A stretch of 64,000 nt of DNA from Ustulina deusta (lineage: Eukaryota > Ascomycota > Sordariomycetes > Xylariales > Xylariaceae), in contig JAJNNX010000036.1 in NCBI GenBank assembly GCA_023159155.1, positions 62,001 to 126,000 of the forward strand, in the 5' to 3' direction. A program made the position numbers and the translations under genes. The notes below the pieces were generated by a model. It was not told the DNA's origin. It ran no database searches and saw only the letters and a program-made list of their open reading frames with translations. Shown in pieces: positions 36,787-50,123 of this stretch. Numbering within the stretch: the stretch's first letter is position 1; each line of letters begins with the position of its first letter.

Positions 36787-39700
36787 AATTAGTAGCTAGC
36801 GATTGTTACGCTATCGACCGCTATTACTATTGTTTTTTTTACTAGTTTAGCTTAATTAATTTATTATTATCTAGAGCTACTAATTATATAGCTTTAGACT
36901 TTTTTGCTAATAACCTATTGCTTTAAAGATTTTTTTCTAGTATACTAATTATGTAGGTTTATTAGTATAGATTATTTTTTGGTTGTATTAGTTATAAATC
37001 GAAACATTTAATTTGTTTAGAACTTAGTACTTAATACTAACTATATTATAAAGCTAGAACTTGATTATTTGTTTGTTTAAGTTAAATTTTGCTGTTAATT
37101 TATTATATTTTTTAAATATTAAAAAAAATATATTTTATATATTAAATAGGAAGGTTTACTACTAAGTAACTTGCTACTTTTTTTAAAATAGCTAGACGTA
37201 TTATTATTAAAACAGAATATATTATTATTTTAAGAAAAAATAGCAGTTATTCTGCTTTATAAATAGCAAGCACTATTTATTATATTAAATAAACTTATTA
37301 ATTTTTAGAACTTTAAAGATTTATTAGTTTAGTTTAATAAGTTTTATGTTTATAATTTATTATTTTTTTTTAAATATTTTTTGTTAAAAGATTTTCTAGC
37401 TAATAATATAGCTATACTACTTACTATAAAAAAAGCTTAGCGTTTTTTTTAAAACGCTATTGTTTATTAAAATAAATATTATATTTAAAATATAGTAGTA
37501 CTATTAGCTATATAATTTATTTAGAATATTTAAAATATAGCTTAGTTTTTAATTATAGCTTAGTAATAAAAAACTATATTAGGACTTTGGTTTATTAATA
37601 TAGGTTATTTTAATTTTAGTGCTAAAGATCTTATGTTTGCAAGACTTATTACTAATAGTAAGATTACTAAATATATAGATATTTATATTTTTATAGATTG
37701 TTTTAAATATTTAGCTATTTAATAAATTAAAGCTAAAATATAAAAAATCTAAATTTAATATTTTTTAGGTCTAGCTTTAATTTAACACTTATAAGTTTTA
37801 TTTAAAATAGATTGTAAGCTTTTAAAAATAGCTACTATTTAAGCTATTTTTAATAAACTTATTAAATAATTTAAGTTTTTATAGTTTATAGCAATAGTTA
37901 GACTTTAAGTTTATAAGTTTATACTAAAGAATATTTATAAAAGTTATACTATAATAAGTTTTGTTTAATATATTATTTAGAATACTAAAAGCTATAATTA
38001 AAATAATACAAATTAGCTAAAAACTATTTTTAAAGCTTTTAATAAAAATATCTAAAGCTAACTTATTATTTTTACTAAAACTATTATAGTAAATATTTTT
38101 ATTATGTAAATCTATAAACATAAAAGTATACTAAAAAAAATAGCCTATAAAAAATATATTATACTTTTTTAATAAACAAGTAATATAAACCTTTTTTTTT
38201 TTGTTTATGTTTTTTTTAAAATAGGACTAATAATTTTTAATATATATAACAGTACTAGCGTAGGTATAAAACTAACTTAAGTCAGTATAGCAGAGGTATT
38301 TCCTAATATAACCTTTAATATCTATAACCTTAGCAACCCTAAACCTAAAACCTATACTACTAATATATACTTTAACTATATAGTTAGCCTTAGAATATAC
38401 CCTAGACTTAGCAAAGTTTTATGCTTTAGTAATAGTAGCAATAATAGCAATAGTAGCAGTAGTAATAATAGCCTGCTTAGCTATATTAGTAGCCCGCATA
38501 GGTACTAAACTTTTTTTTAGCTAATACTATCTTATATAAATAATGTTTGCTTGCTCTGCTACTTAAAAAACTAGCCTAATAGTAGCTAAAATAATAACTA
38601 AAAAATTAAAAAGCATATTATAGTAAAAAATATTTAGAATAGGATTATTTATTTAATAACTAGTCTAAAATATATAATATTTATTTTTAATAAAAAAAAA
38701 AACTTTATTAGTATAGTTATTTAATTAGAAAGATTTTGCTAATATAAAAACTAATTTTTTTTAATTTATAAAAAAAACCTTTTATATTATATATTATGTT
38801 TTTTTATTAGCTAGAAAAAATATAACTATATATAAACTTTTTTTAGAACTAACTAAAAACTATAAATTTGCTATAGTTTACTATTTATTTAGCAACTTTA
38901 AGCTTAGTAGTTTTAAATTATATAGTTTTAAATATATTAAAATCTGCTAGATTTATATAGCAATTTTTTTTAATAATAATATATTTTATAAATATTTTTA
39001 TAAAAATTATAAAGCTATTAAAGCCCTAATTTAATAAGTTTAGTATAAAATAAGTATTAAAAATATATTTAATCTAGTACTAAAGTAAAATATAGTTTTT
39101 TTAAAAAAAATTCTTTTTATTATTTATTTTATAGCACTATTAGTTAGTATAAACATAAGTTTTAGTTTTTAGTTCTATAGCTACTTTAAATTTTATATTA
39201 TACTTAACTTATAAAATCTAATATATTAACTAAATATATATAATAATATAAAATATTTAAAAATATTAAAAAATAAAGCTTGGATTAAAAAAAACTATAC
39301 CTATATTGTTTAGAAAAAATAAGTTATTCTTTTTATATTAAAAAGTTTTAGCGCTACGCTCTATACTTTTAATAACTATATTATAATAAATATATATTTT
39401 TAAAGCAAAGCTATATTGTTTAGCTAAGTAGCTATAGTTTATTTTGTTTATAAAGTTATAGTTATAAATAATTTCTAAGCATATATATTAATTAGTATAA
39501 ATATACTAAAACTAAAAAAATTTAATATTTTAATATTTTAAGAATAAGCTATTATATAGTTTTGTAATATAACTATCCTAATAAATATTATATTATATAG
39601 TAAGCTTTAAAATATTTTAATTGTTATAATTAAACCTAAAATAATATAATTTAATAATTATATATTGGTTTTTATATATTATATAGCTATAAATAATATT

Positions 39701-39852
39701 TAGAACTTTTTTTTTAAGCTATTTAAATTATAAGTTAATATATTTGCTATGTTTACTAATGTAGTAATATTTAAAATTTTTATTTATAATAATATAGATT
39801 AGCTAATAGAAATTTTTGCTAATTATATTATTAAATACCTAATAATAATAGA
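36787..39852 (+). pseudogene. Outer retrotransposon interior, left part, RIP-decayed
   Basis: About 3.1 kb of the outer element before the first nested insertion. Very AT-rich with dense stops; C often exceeds G on this strand (for example around 38280-38400). No readable domain. Confidence 0.7.
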
Positions 39853-39857
39853 TCTAG

Positions 39858-40111
39858 TGTTGGGTGGCCAGGGGGTACGATATTGTATGTAACAAAGGGG
39901 TGAGATAAATAATTGTATATATTGATTTATCTTTTTAACTATTTGTATAAAGGTGAAATTTTTGTATGGAGGATTTTTATATAGTAAGAGAATTTTGTAT
40001 ATATATACTGCCTATGTAATTGGACTAATTAGTTAATTGCTAGTGTTGTATGGATAGTTTTATATATAGTTGGCAGTAGTTTTGTATATAGTTAATACTA
40101 TTATTATAATA
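39858..40111 (-). repeat. Left LTR of nested retrotransposon 1 (254 bp)
   Basis: Starts TGTTGGGTGGCCAGGG and ends TATTATAATA; clearly paired with 46839-47092 (shared TAACAAAGGGGT, TATAGTAAGAGAATTTTG, GCTAGTGTTGTATGGATAG). Confidence 0.9.
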
Positions 40112-40550
40112 CTGGCTTTTTTTTTTTTGATTGTAGCGTACTTCTGTATAACTGCTAAAAAAATAAAAAATTCTAGATGTAAGGAAAATATAGACTATAG
40201 CGTACGGCCAATCTGTAGCTAATAAAATTGTCTAATAGTATATTGAATTGCTGTTTTTTTAAAAGGCTTTTTATAGTTTGCTTATTATATATGACTGCTT
40301 TTTATATATAACTGCTTTTTATATGTGATTACTTTTTATATATGATTGCTTTTTGTGTGTTGTTTAGAAATGCTTAAGATTAAATAAGGTATAATATTTT
40401 ATAGCTATTATATATAAAACGGGCTGCTTTTGTATTGCTTTTTTTTTTATTTTTTTTTATTTTTTTTTTAGGCGTATATATATGCTTTAGCTATTATTTT
40501 AAGGTTGTATTAATTTAGAAATAATAATTATTGTGTAATAGTAGTAGTAA

Positions 40551-40556
40551 TAATAA

Positions 40557-40591
<35 letters not shown>

Positions 40592-40628
40592 GTAGTACTA
40601 CTATTACTATTGCTATTATTACTATTAT
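40551..40628 (+). repeat. Imperfect (AGT/ATT)n trinucleotide tract
   Basis: A run of AGT and related triplets with TAG/TAC switches inside nested element 1. Simple repeat, no coding value. Confidence 0.8.
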
Positions 40629-41269
40629 TATTATATGTAAAGTTTTTTTGCTATTTCAAGTGTTGTACTAATAGTAATTTAAGTAGTATTGTTAGTAGTA
40701 GTAGTAATAGTAGTAGTATGTCTGCTGCTACCTCTGCCTACTTGTGTTTAGTGCTGCTTGCTTTAGGTAGTGTTTTATAGTTTTAAAATTTTGTTTATAT
40801 AAAGAACAATAGCCGCATAGAAATATATAGCTTTCCTATAGGGAGTTAGGCCTGCTGGGCTTTTATATAAATTTTTTATATAAATATATATATATTTTTA
40901 GTTTTTATTTTTATATAAATAATTTTTAGTATGTTTAATAGTTAATATATTTTATTATATAATAAAATAAAAAAAGTACTATTATTGCTGCTTTATTTAT
41001 TAATATTATATTTTAGGTATTATTATTAGATATTTTTGCGGACGTTTAAGCTAAGTTTATTTGCTAGAAGGGCTATTTTTGGGCTATTTTGGTTTAAAGT
41101 TAAAAGGTGGTATCTCTGCCCTATATAGATAGTTTGTATAGCGGTTGCTGCTACTATACTGGGGCGCTATTTTTGGTGTATTGTTAGGTTTTTAGTTTTT
41201 AGGGGGGTGTATGTAGCGTTTGTGTTTAGCGTTTATATAGAGCGCGATGTTTTAATTGCGGTTAGAGGA

Positions 41270-41313
41270 AGGGGGGGGAGTTTTGTCTGGGGGGGGGGGG
41301 GGAGGGGGGGGGG
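41270..41313 (+). repeat. G-rich island in the AT-rich block
   Basis: Runs of 8, 14 and 10 G on the plus strand surrounded by DNA that is nearly all A/T. G next to G is a poor RIP target, so such runs can survive. Confidence 0.85.
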
Positions 41314-44300
41314 TAGTTATATGTTAGCTTTTTGGAGTATAAATAAATTTTTGTTGTTTTTTTTATATATATATATATATTTTTTTTTAATACTTATATA
41401 TAATATTTGCCTTTTTATATATAGTTTAGTTATTAGCTATTTTTTATTATATAAATATATTTTTTATAGTTTTTTAATAAATATTTTGATTTATATAAAT
41501 AGCTTATTAATAAAAACTAAAGTTTTTAATATTTAGTTTAGGGTATATTTAGTAAATATATTTGCTAAGTTGTTTTTATTATTAATTTATTATATTTTAG
41601 AAAAATTTTTTTTTTTATATAATTTTAAAAAAAATATAATATTAATTATTAGTTTTTTTTTAATATTATTTTTAATTTAACTAAACAATTATATAATAAT
41701 TTTAAATTTAAATATAAAATAATAAGTATTAAAAATAAGTTAAGTGTTTTTATAACTTTTTAAAAAGTTATATAAAAAGTAATAGTATTATTAAAGCTGT
41801 TTATTATATTATATAATTTATTAGTTAAAACGTTTTATATAATTTGTTTATATTTGTTTAAATTTTAATATATAATATTTTTTTTAATTTTAAAGTTTAA
41901 GTTTATTATATTTTTTATATAAGTTTTAATTACTAATATAATAATAAAACTAAACTAAAAAATTATATTTATATTATTTATAAATAACCTATTTATAAAA
42001 ATAAATAGTTTTATATAATAAAAATTAAATAAAATAAATATAAGTTTTTAAGTTAGGTTGTTTTTTTGTTATTTAATCTGTTTGTTTAATATTTTAATAT
42101 TATATAATTATAGCTTAGTTATTTAGGTTGTAATAGTAAAGTTATATATAGCTTTTAGTTAGTATATATTACTAATATATGTTTTTTAAGCTTATTAAAA
42201 AATATAAGCTTAAATAAACTTTTTTATATAAAGGTTAATTTTAGCTAAATTTTTGGTTTGGCTTTTTTAGGTTATTATAATATTATGTTTATACAAAATT
42301 TTTTTATTATTATTAAATTTGATTAAATAGTTAAAAAATAGAATTTTTTTTAGTTTTATATAAAGTTTTGTTTATTAAAGTTTTTTTTTTTGTATGCTAA
42401 AAAGTTTAAAGTTATAAAATTTAAAGTATTATTTATTTATATTTTAGTTATTTTAAAAGTATCCGGGCTATTATATATAAATAGTAAGTATAGGTTATAT
42501 ATAAATATTTATATTTTAAGTTTTCTTTAATAGTATTAATAGTAAGTTTTGAACTAGTATAGCCTAGATTTAGCTAGGCTATATAAAAGTTATATAATTT
42601 ATAAAATAGTTCTTAGAAAATATTTGTTTTTTAGTTCTAAAAATAAATAAATATAAATATTATATAATAGTTTATTTTCTAATTAGATATAAGTTTAAGT
42701 AATATTTTTAAGTTTATATAATGTTTTAAAGTTATATATAAAAATAGGTCTAAGGGCTAAAATTAACTATTAGTTTATTTATTAGATTATTAGCGATTAG
42801 ATTAGAATTATATTTTTTTTAGTATTATTATATCTTTATATAACTAGTTTTAATTTTTTATATAGCTTAATATTTTTTATTTTTATTTTTTATATAAAAC
42901 AAAATTTAAAAATATGTTTTTTTTTATATATATTTAGGTTATATATAATAAACTTAAAAATATTTTATATAATAAGTTTATTAATTTTTGTTATATTTGA
43001 TTTTTTAAATAGTTTTTTAAAAGTTATAATAATCCTATTTATATAAAGCTTAATTGCTAGTTTAAAGGCTTAATATTTTTTTGTAGTTAAAAAGGTCTGT
43101 AGTGTTTAGGCGTTATGTAATAAATATATAGTAAGTTTTTTTTTTAGCTAGTTATGTTTTTTTTGTATTATTATTAGCTATACTAGTTATATACTATTAT
43201 TTTTTATATTTTTAGTTTAGGTATTTTTTATATAGTAGCATAGTTTGATTTATATATAGCAGAAATATATTAGCCTATTTATTAAAGCAATAATTATGTC
43301 TGATTTTTTAATTATTTTAATTTTATATAGGCTTGTTTATTTTTTTTATTTTTTTATATTAAGATTTTGCTATAGAAGGGAAGTATAAGTATGTTATACA
43401 AAAATAGTTTATTTTGTTTTTTAATCGTACGGTTAATTTTAATTTTTATATAGTTTTTGCGTAGTATTTTTATTGCGTTTTAAATAGCTGCTGCTTTTTG
43501 TACAAGAGCTAAAAAAAAAAAAGAATTTTATTAATATGTAGGTATGCTTTAAAAATAAAAAAAGTTAATATAAAGCTGTTTAGTCTAGTTATATTGTTTA
43601 ATGTTTTAATTGCTATTTATAGAATTAATTTATTGTTTGTTTATATATTAATTTCTTTTTAAAGAATATTATATATATATTTTAGTAGTTTATATATTTG
43701 TTTTATTTTTTTGATTGCTTAGTATGTTTTAATAAGTATTTTGCAGTATTATATGTTTGTTATTTTTATATATTTTTTAAATTTGTTTAATAAAAAATTT
43801 ATTTTTGGGTTATATATAATATTATTAAAAGGTTTTTAATAAATATTGATCTAGTATTTATATAATGTTTTTTATATGTTTTGTGTAAATATAGATTTTA
43901 GAAAAATAATTGCTTAAAATAATATTATAATATTAATTATATATAGTATATTTTAGTTTTTTATTTATATAATATTTATAACTATTTTATAATTAAATTT
44001 ATAGTTATTTTTAATTATAAACTTAAAGCGGTATAAAGTTTTGTTATATATTTAGTAATAATAATAGAACTTTTGGAATTTTTTTTTAAAATTAGCTGTT
44101 TAATTTTATGTTTTATATAAATTAATATTTTATATAGTTTTTTTATATAAAAATGTTTAAAATATTTATATAAATGCTATAGTTTAATTTTAGTAAAGTA
44201 GTTGGCTATTTTGTACAAGTAAATATTAAAAAAAAAGTAGCTTTATTTATATATAATAAAAAAAGTGTTTTTGTTCTTTTATATAATAATATTTTTTGTA

Positions 44301-46838
44301 TTATTAAAGTAGGTTTTTAAACGGTTTATATTTTTTAGTAAAAATAAAAACAAAGTAAAAATATTTAATATATAAAAAATTATATAACTAATTTTATTAT
44401 TAATTTTTATTAAAGTTTATTTTAGTTGTTTTAAACATTTATATAATTTTTGTATTAGGGTTTTTTTATATATATGTTTTTGTTTGTGGCTTTTTTATGG
44501 TTAAAAATTTTAAAATATTTATATTTTAAATAATGTTTTAGTATTTTATATAATATTAGTTGTTTAGTATAAATTAGTTTAAGGGCTAGTTTGTTATTGT
44601 TGCTTAGATATTTTTTTAAGTTATATAATATATAAATATATTATTTATAATATATTATATTATATTTTTATTATATATATTAGAATTTTTTATTATTATT
44701 ATTATATAAGTCTAAATAACTTTTATATTTAGTAAAGTAAGTAGAAAATTTTACCGGGGTTAGTTTATTATTAAATATTATTTTATATATATTAAAGTAT
44801 TAGCTTTTTATATAAGCTTTTTTTTAAAAAGTATAGTTTGTTAATTAATATTTTTTTTTTTAGTAAATAAAGCATTTTTTGTTTATATAAATATTTTTTT
44901 AGGGATAGGTATTTGTATGATTTTGGCTGGGGTATTGTTTTTAGGAATTGTAAGAGTATTGTTTAGTATTTTTATGTTGTACGGGGTAGCGATTAGTATG
45001 GTTATATTGCTTGTTTATATAGTAGGTATTTTTTGCTTTTTGTACGAAATGTTTGTTTAATAGGTTGTTTTTAATTTGGAAATACGAACAAAAGTTAAAA
45101 AAAAAACCTTTAAATATAAGTTTTTAGAAAATAAGTACTGTTTTGAATTTTGGTATATTTTTGTATATTTATGCAATAGTTATACTAAAGTATATTTTTT
45201 TTAAGTATTTTGCTTTAAGTGCTTTTTGTATTTTTAATAGTTTATTAATTATAATTTTAATACTTTATATAAAAAGAAGTTTCTTTTTTGTTTATATATT
45301 TGTATAAAAGTAATATTAGTCTAATCTGTTTAATATTAGTTATAGTTTATAATTATATTAAAATATAAGTTTATAGTATTATATATATTTTTTTTATGTA
45401 TAATTAGGACTAATATAATATATATAGTAGTTTTTTGTACAATTAGTTAGAATAGTTAAAAATATTGTATAGAATTATTTTTTTGTAATTTTTATTTTAT
45501 AATAAAAGTTAATAAACTGTTATGCTTTATTATAAAATAGATCATATAGCTTTTTAGAATAGTTTTTTTTTTTTGTTAAGTTTTTAAAAATATTTAATAT
45601 TTTGCTACTAGAATAATTTTATTTTAAATGTTATATATAAGTAAGATCTAAATATAAAATATAAGTATTTTTATATTTAGTATTATATAAAATATTAGTT
45701 GCTTAAAAGTTTATAAGAAATATTATAAGATTAGATATTTTATTATATATTAAAAATATAGCATATTTCTAGTTTATATAGCTAGGTTATTAATTAGTAT
45801 AAAAAATAAGTAGCGTTTTATAGTTAGGAATATTTTTTAAAAATATATTTTTAATGCTTTATTATTATATAGTAATATATTGTTTTGGGTTAAAGGTTTT
45901 TTTTGATTTTATATATAAAAATCTTTTTAGAATTATGTTTTAGTTTTAAAAGTAAGTATTGCAGAACTATTTTGTTATATAAAAAAGTTTTTATTATTGT
46001 AGTTTTGATTAAAAAATTATTGATTTGGAGTAAGGAATACTAGTAATATTTGGGATTATTATATAAAGAGTTAAAGTTTATATATTAGGATATATTTGCT
46101 TTTTATAAGTTGTGCAATATAGTTTTTTTTTAAATACTTTGCTAGCTTTTAGTTTAGAATACTTTTTATATAAAATATATTATATATTTTTATAATAATT
46201 TTATTATTAATTATTTGTAGTATTTATAGTTTAATTAATTTAATATTTTTTGTTAGTACTTTTTAAAGGTTTTTTAGTTTATATAAAGTTTAGTTATATT
46301 TAATATATAAATATATAGTTTATATATTGATTTTTTTTTTAGTTATTATATAAAAGTTATATAAAGTATTATTATATATATAAAAGTTAATTGTTTTTTA
46401 TATAGTAATTAAAAAAATACTAGTATATTTAGTAATTTTTTTAGTTATAAATTTATATAAAAAGTTGGTTAAAAATATTAAGGGTTGTTTTTTAGAAGCT
46501 TTAGTATTTTTATATATTTGTTTTTAATAGCTTTTATATAATTAGTTATTGTTTAATATATTTGTAAATATAAAGAATAAAAAAAAAAGGTTTAATTATA
46601 ATACGAACTTTTGTATAGTTTATATAATAATGATCAAAGGATAGTATAATTGTGTGTTATTAATTATATTTTTGTATAAAGGCTGACCTAAAGTACGAAT
46701 AAGTAATTAATTTTTTTTTTGTTGGTTTATTGCTAGAGGAACTAAAGTACAATATAGAATATACGGTTTATATGATTAGGTTAGGATTTTGTTTTTATTT
46801 TTGCTAATTTATGTTTTTTAGTTAAGAATACTGATTAG

Positions 46839-47092
46839 TGTTAGGTAGCTAGGGGGTATAATATTATATGTAACAAAGGGGTAAGATAAATAACTATATA
46901 TATTAATTTATTTTTTTAATTATTTGTACGAAAGTGAGACTTTTATATAGAGGATTTTTATATAGTAAGAGAATTTTGTATATATATACCGCCTATGCAA
47001 TTGGACCAATTAGCTAATTGCTAGTGTTGTATGGATAGTTTTGTATATAGTTAGCAGTAGCCTTGTGCGTAGTCAATACTATTATTATAACA
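46839..47092 (-). repeat. Right LTR of nested retrotransposon 1 (254 bp)
   Basis: Starts TGTTAGGTAGCTAGGG and ends ATTATAACA. Differences from the left copy are overwhelmingly C/T and G/A. Confidence 0.9.
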
Positions 47093-47097
47093 TTTGG

Positions 47098-49870
47098 AAT
47101 ATATAGCTTATTAGATTAATAAAACTAATATTTTAGCTATTATAAAGTTTATTTTATATAAATTATTTTGTTTTAAAAAAAAATATATATATATATTTTA
47201 GTATAATATTTATATATAATTTAAAATATATAATTAAATATTTATATATTAGTATTAATATTTATAATAATCTAACTAACTTAAAGCTTTTTATAAAAAT
47301 AAGTATATTACTAAATAAATATAAAATTATATTTAAGAATATAAAGTTTACAAATATTTTTAAAAATAAATAAATAAAAATCTAGCTTAAGCTAAACTAG
47401 CAAAAAAACATTTTTAAGCATTATTAGATTTATTTTTTAAATTAAAATAGCTAAAAAATAATTAAAAATATAGTTAATAAGCTTATAATATATAGCAAAG
47501 CTTATAGAACTAAAAAGCTAGTTTTATTTTTTTTTTTAGTTTTTATAATTTAGAAGATCTAATAAATTATAAAAACTATATTAGCTTGCGGCTAAATATA
47601 AAAGGTATAGCTTTAGCAACTACTAATACTACATATAATTAAAAAAAAAAACAGTAAAATAATTGTTAATATTAAACTATTTAATAAAGTTACTTTTTAA
47701 AATATTTATTTAATATAAACTTAAAACAAAATTATAAATTATATTGCTAGTAAGCTATATTAAATAGTTCTTAATATTATTATATTTTAGTACTAATAAA
47801 AAGTTTATTTAAGTTTATAGTAGGCCTTTATAATTAGTATATATAAAGGGCAATATATATTTATATATGCTATAATAAGCTATAAAAATAATAATATATA
47901 TATATAGCATTAAATAGATTTTTTTATATAAAATATAGTTGCTAGGTTATACTATAATAATATAATTATTTTATTTATTATATTAAAGGATTACGTTTAT
48001 AATTTACGGAATATTTTTGTAATATTCTATAATAGGAATATTAGTATAAAACTTTTTAAGTTATATATTAGATTTTTTAGCACAGTTATACTAAAAAGAT
48101 TAGTTAACTTTTTTAGTATAACAACTATAATTAAACAGCTTAATATAATTAAAAGGTTTAAATTCCTAGGAATACTTAAAGATTTAAAGATTTTTATTAG
48201 TTTTATAACCTAGCTAAGAACTGCTTGTTTATTATATAGGATCTTTATTAAGCTTTTTAAGCAGGCCAAATTAGGTTAATTTAAATATATTTAATATATA
48301 TAAGCTACTATAATAATATTTATTTTTTTTATTAAAAAAGAATATATAGCGTTTATATAGATTAAAAAAGCTTTTTTTAATAATATTTTTTTAGTTTTTT
48401 GTTTATTAGTTTAGTAGCTATTTGCTAATTTTAATATATTTACTAATAATATAAATATAAAAATATATTATATTAAAAATAAAGTTATTTTTAAAATAAT
48501 ATAAAATAGAATTATTATTAATTATTTTTTAAAATATACTATTTAAATTATAGCTTTTTTTTTATATTTTTTAACTAATACTAAAATAAAGTATTAGTTT
48601 ACTAAAATAAAACTATATAGTTTTGTTTAGTTTTTAAAAAAATATTACTATTAGTTTAATATTACAAAAATCTTTTTATTAATTATTTTTATTAATTATA
48701 AAAGCATTTTAGGCCTATAAAAATAATTAAATATTATAAACTTTATAGTAGCAAATAATATTAATAAGCGGATTATTTAAGTATTAGAATATATTAGTTA
48801 ATTTAAAGTATAAGTTTTTTATAAACCGGGTTAATATTATATTATTTTTAATATATTTAGTAAGCTTCCAAAAGACTCCCTATATTATATTACTAATTTT
48901 AATTTAATAGATTTTAATAATCTAGATTAATTGCTAAATAATTATAAAAAGTACTAAGCTATATATTAAGTACTATAATAAATCTAATTATTATTAATAT
49001 AAATAGTTAATCTTAAATCAAATAATTTTAATATTAATATAAACTTTAATATTTTGTTAAGTAACCTAACTTAAGATTTAGTTTTATTAATTATAATTAA
49101 CCCAAAATTTAAAAATTAGTTCTAGAAAAATTATTTAAAAAATTTTTCTTTTAAAATAATGCTAAACATATTAAAAAAAAAAGCTATATTAATACTTTAG
49201 GACTAAGCTAGCTTGTTTTTTTATATTAATAAAAGTTTATTATAGTTTTAAATAAATATTGCTATAGATTGTTTTTATATTTTATAGTTATATTTTTTTA
49301 ACTTTTAGAATATTATTTATAAATTTAATTATATTAGTTATAAAAAACTAATATATTTTTTATAATTATTTTATATTTATTAAAAACTAAAATATTTTAA
49401 AAAATATATTAATAAATGCTTAAAGTATTAAGTTTTATAACTATATAGATATAAACTTTATAAAAGTTTATAGCTAAATTTTTTTTTATATTTATACTAT
49501 TAGATTATAATTAATTTTATTATAGCTTTACTTTTAGTTATAAATAGTTTTAATTCTGCTATAATAATTATATATAAGCTAATTAAAAAAGTTTAATTTA
49601 TATTTAGCAGTAAAAAGTAAATAGCTAAATAATAAAGCTAAGCTTTAATCGAAAGATTTTTTATTATTAGATAGGGAATCTTTAAGGTTATTATTTCTAA
49701 CTAAGATTTTAAGTTTTTGTTAGGTTTTTAGTTAGCGGTTTAAAAAAGATTTAGTACTAAATTACTATATATTATAATATATTATTTATAAGTTAATAAT
49801 TAATCTAAAATTATTATATAAACAATATAATTAATTTTTTAATATTATATTTATATTATAAATAATCTAA
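47098..49870 (+). pseudogene. Outer retrotransposon interior, middle part, RIP-decayed
   Basis: About 2.8 kb between the two nested insertions. AT-rich, stops throughout, no readable domain. By position it should correspond to the pol region of the outer element. Confidence 0.6.
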
Positions 49871-49875
49871 CTAAA

Positions 49876-50123
49876 TGTTACGATCAGTCGAATAAAGCTT
49901 CTATAGCTAGTTTATTAATACTATAGATAAAGACTCTAAGCTAAAGAGAAAAAAAAAGAAGAAAGGAAAGAAGTCAGAGTTTATAAAGTAGGTAGATATA
50001 GACTTTATATGTATAGCTGCAGAGTTAGGTTAGTCCGTACGCAAACTTTCTATTTTATTGCTATATAGGTCTAAAATCTTTGCAAGTCTTGCTAAAACTA
50101 TATAAACTATACTAACTATTATA
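49876..50123 (-). repeat. Left LTR of nested retrotransposon 2
   Basis: Starts TGTTACGATCAGTCG and ends ACTATTATA. It preserves the TG start and CG dinucleotides that are TA/TT in the right copy. Confidence 0.87.

Larger units (their letters stand above)
39858..47092 (-). mobile_element. Nested LTR retrotransposon 1 (7.2 kb), decayed
   Basis: Bounded by two 254-bp repeats (39858-40111, 46839-47092) aligned end to end without net length change. The five bases before it (TCTAG, 39853-39857) and after it (TTTGG, 47093-47097) differ by one G/A and one C/T change, as expected if a TCTGG duplication was later hit by RIP on each side. Minus orientation is inferred from an A-rich polypurine-like tract (minus strand) next to the left LTR and the T-rich, G-over-C plus strand of the interior. 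The interior keeps simple repeats and G runs but no readable gene; the longest frame (41207-41536) is low-complexity. Confidence 0.88.

Noticed and set aside
40551..40628. Possible CRISPR-like or satellite array
   Set aside because: Plain trinucleotide repeat without spacers, in a eukaryotic retrotransposon.
41207..41536. 109-codon ORF in the AT-rich block
   Set aside because: Low-complexity translation from G runs and TA repeats inside a decayed retrotransposon; no family resemblance.
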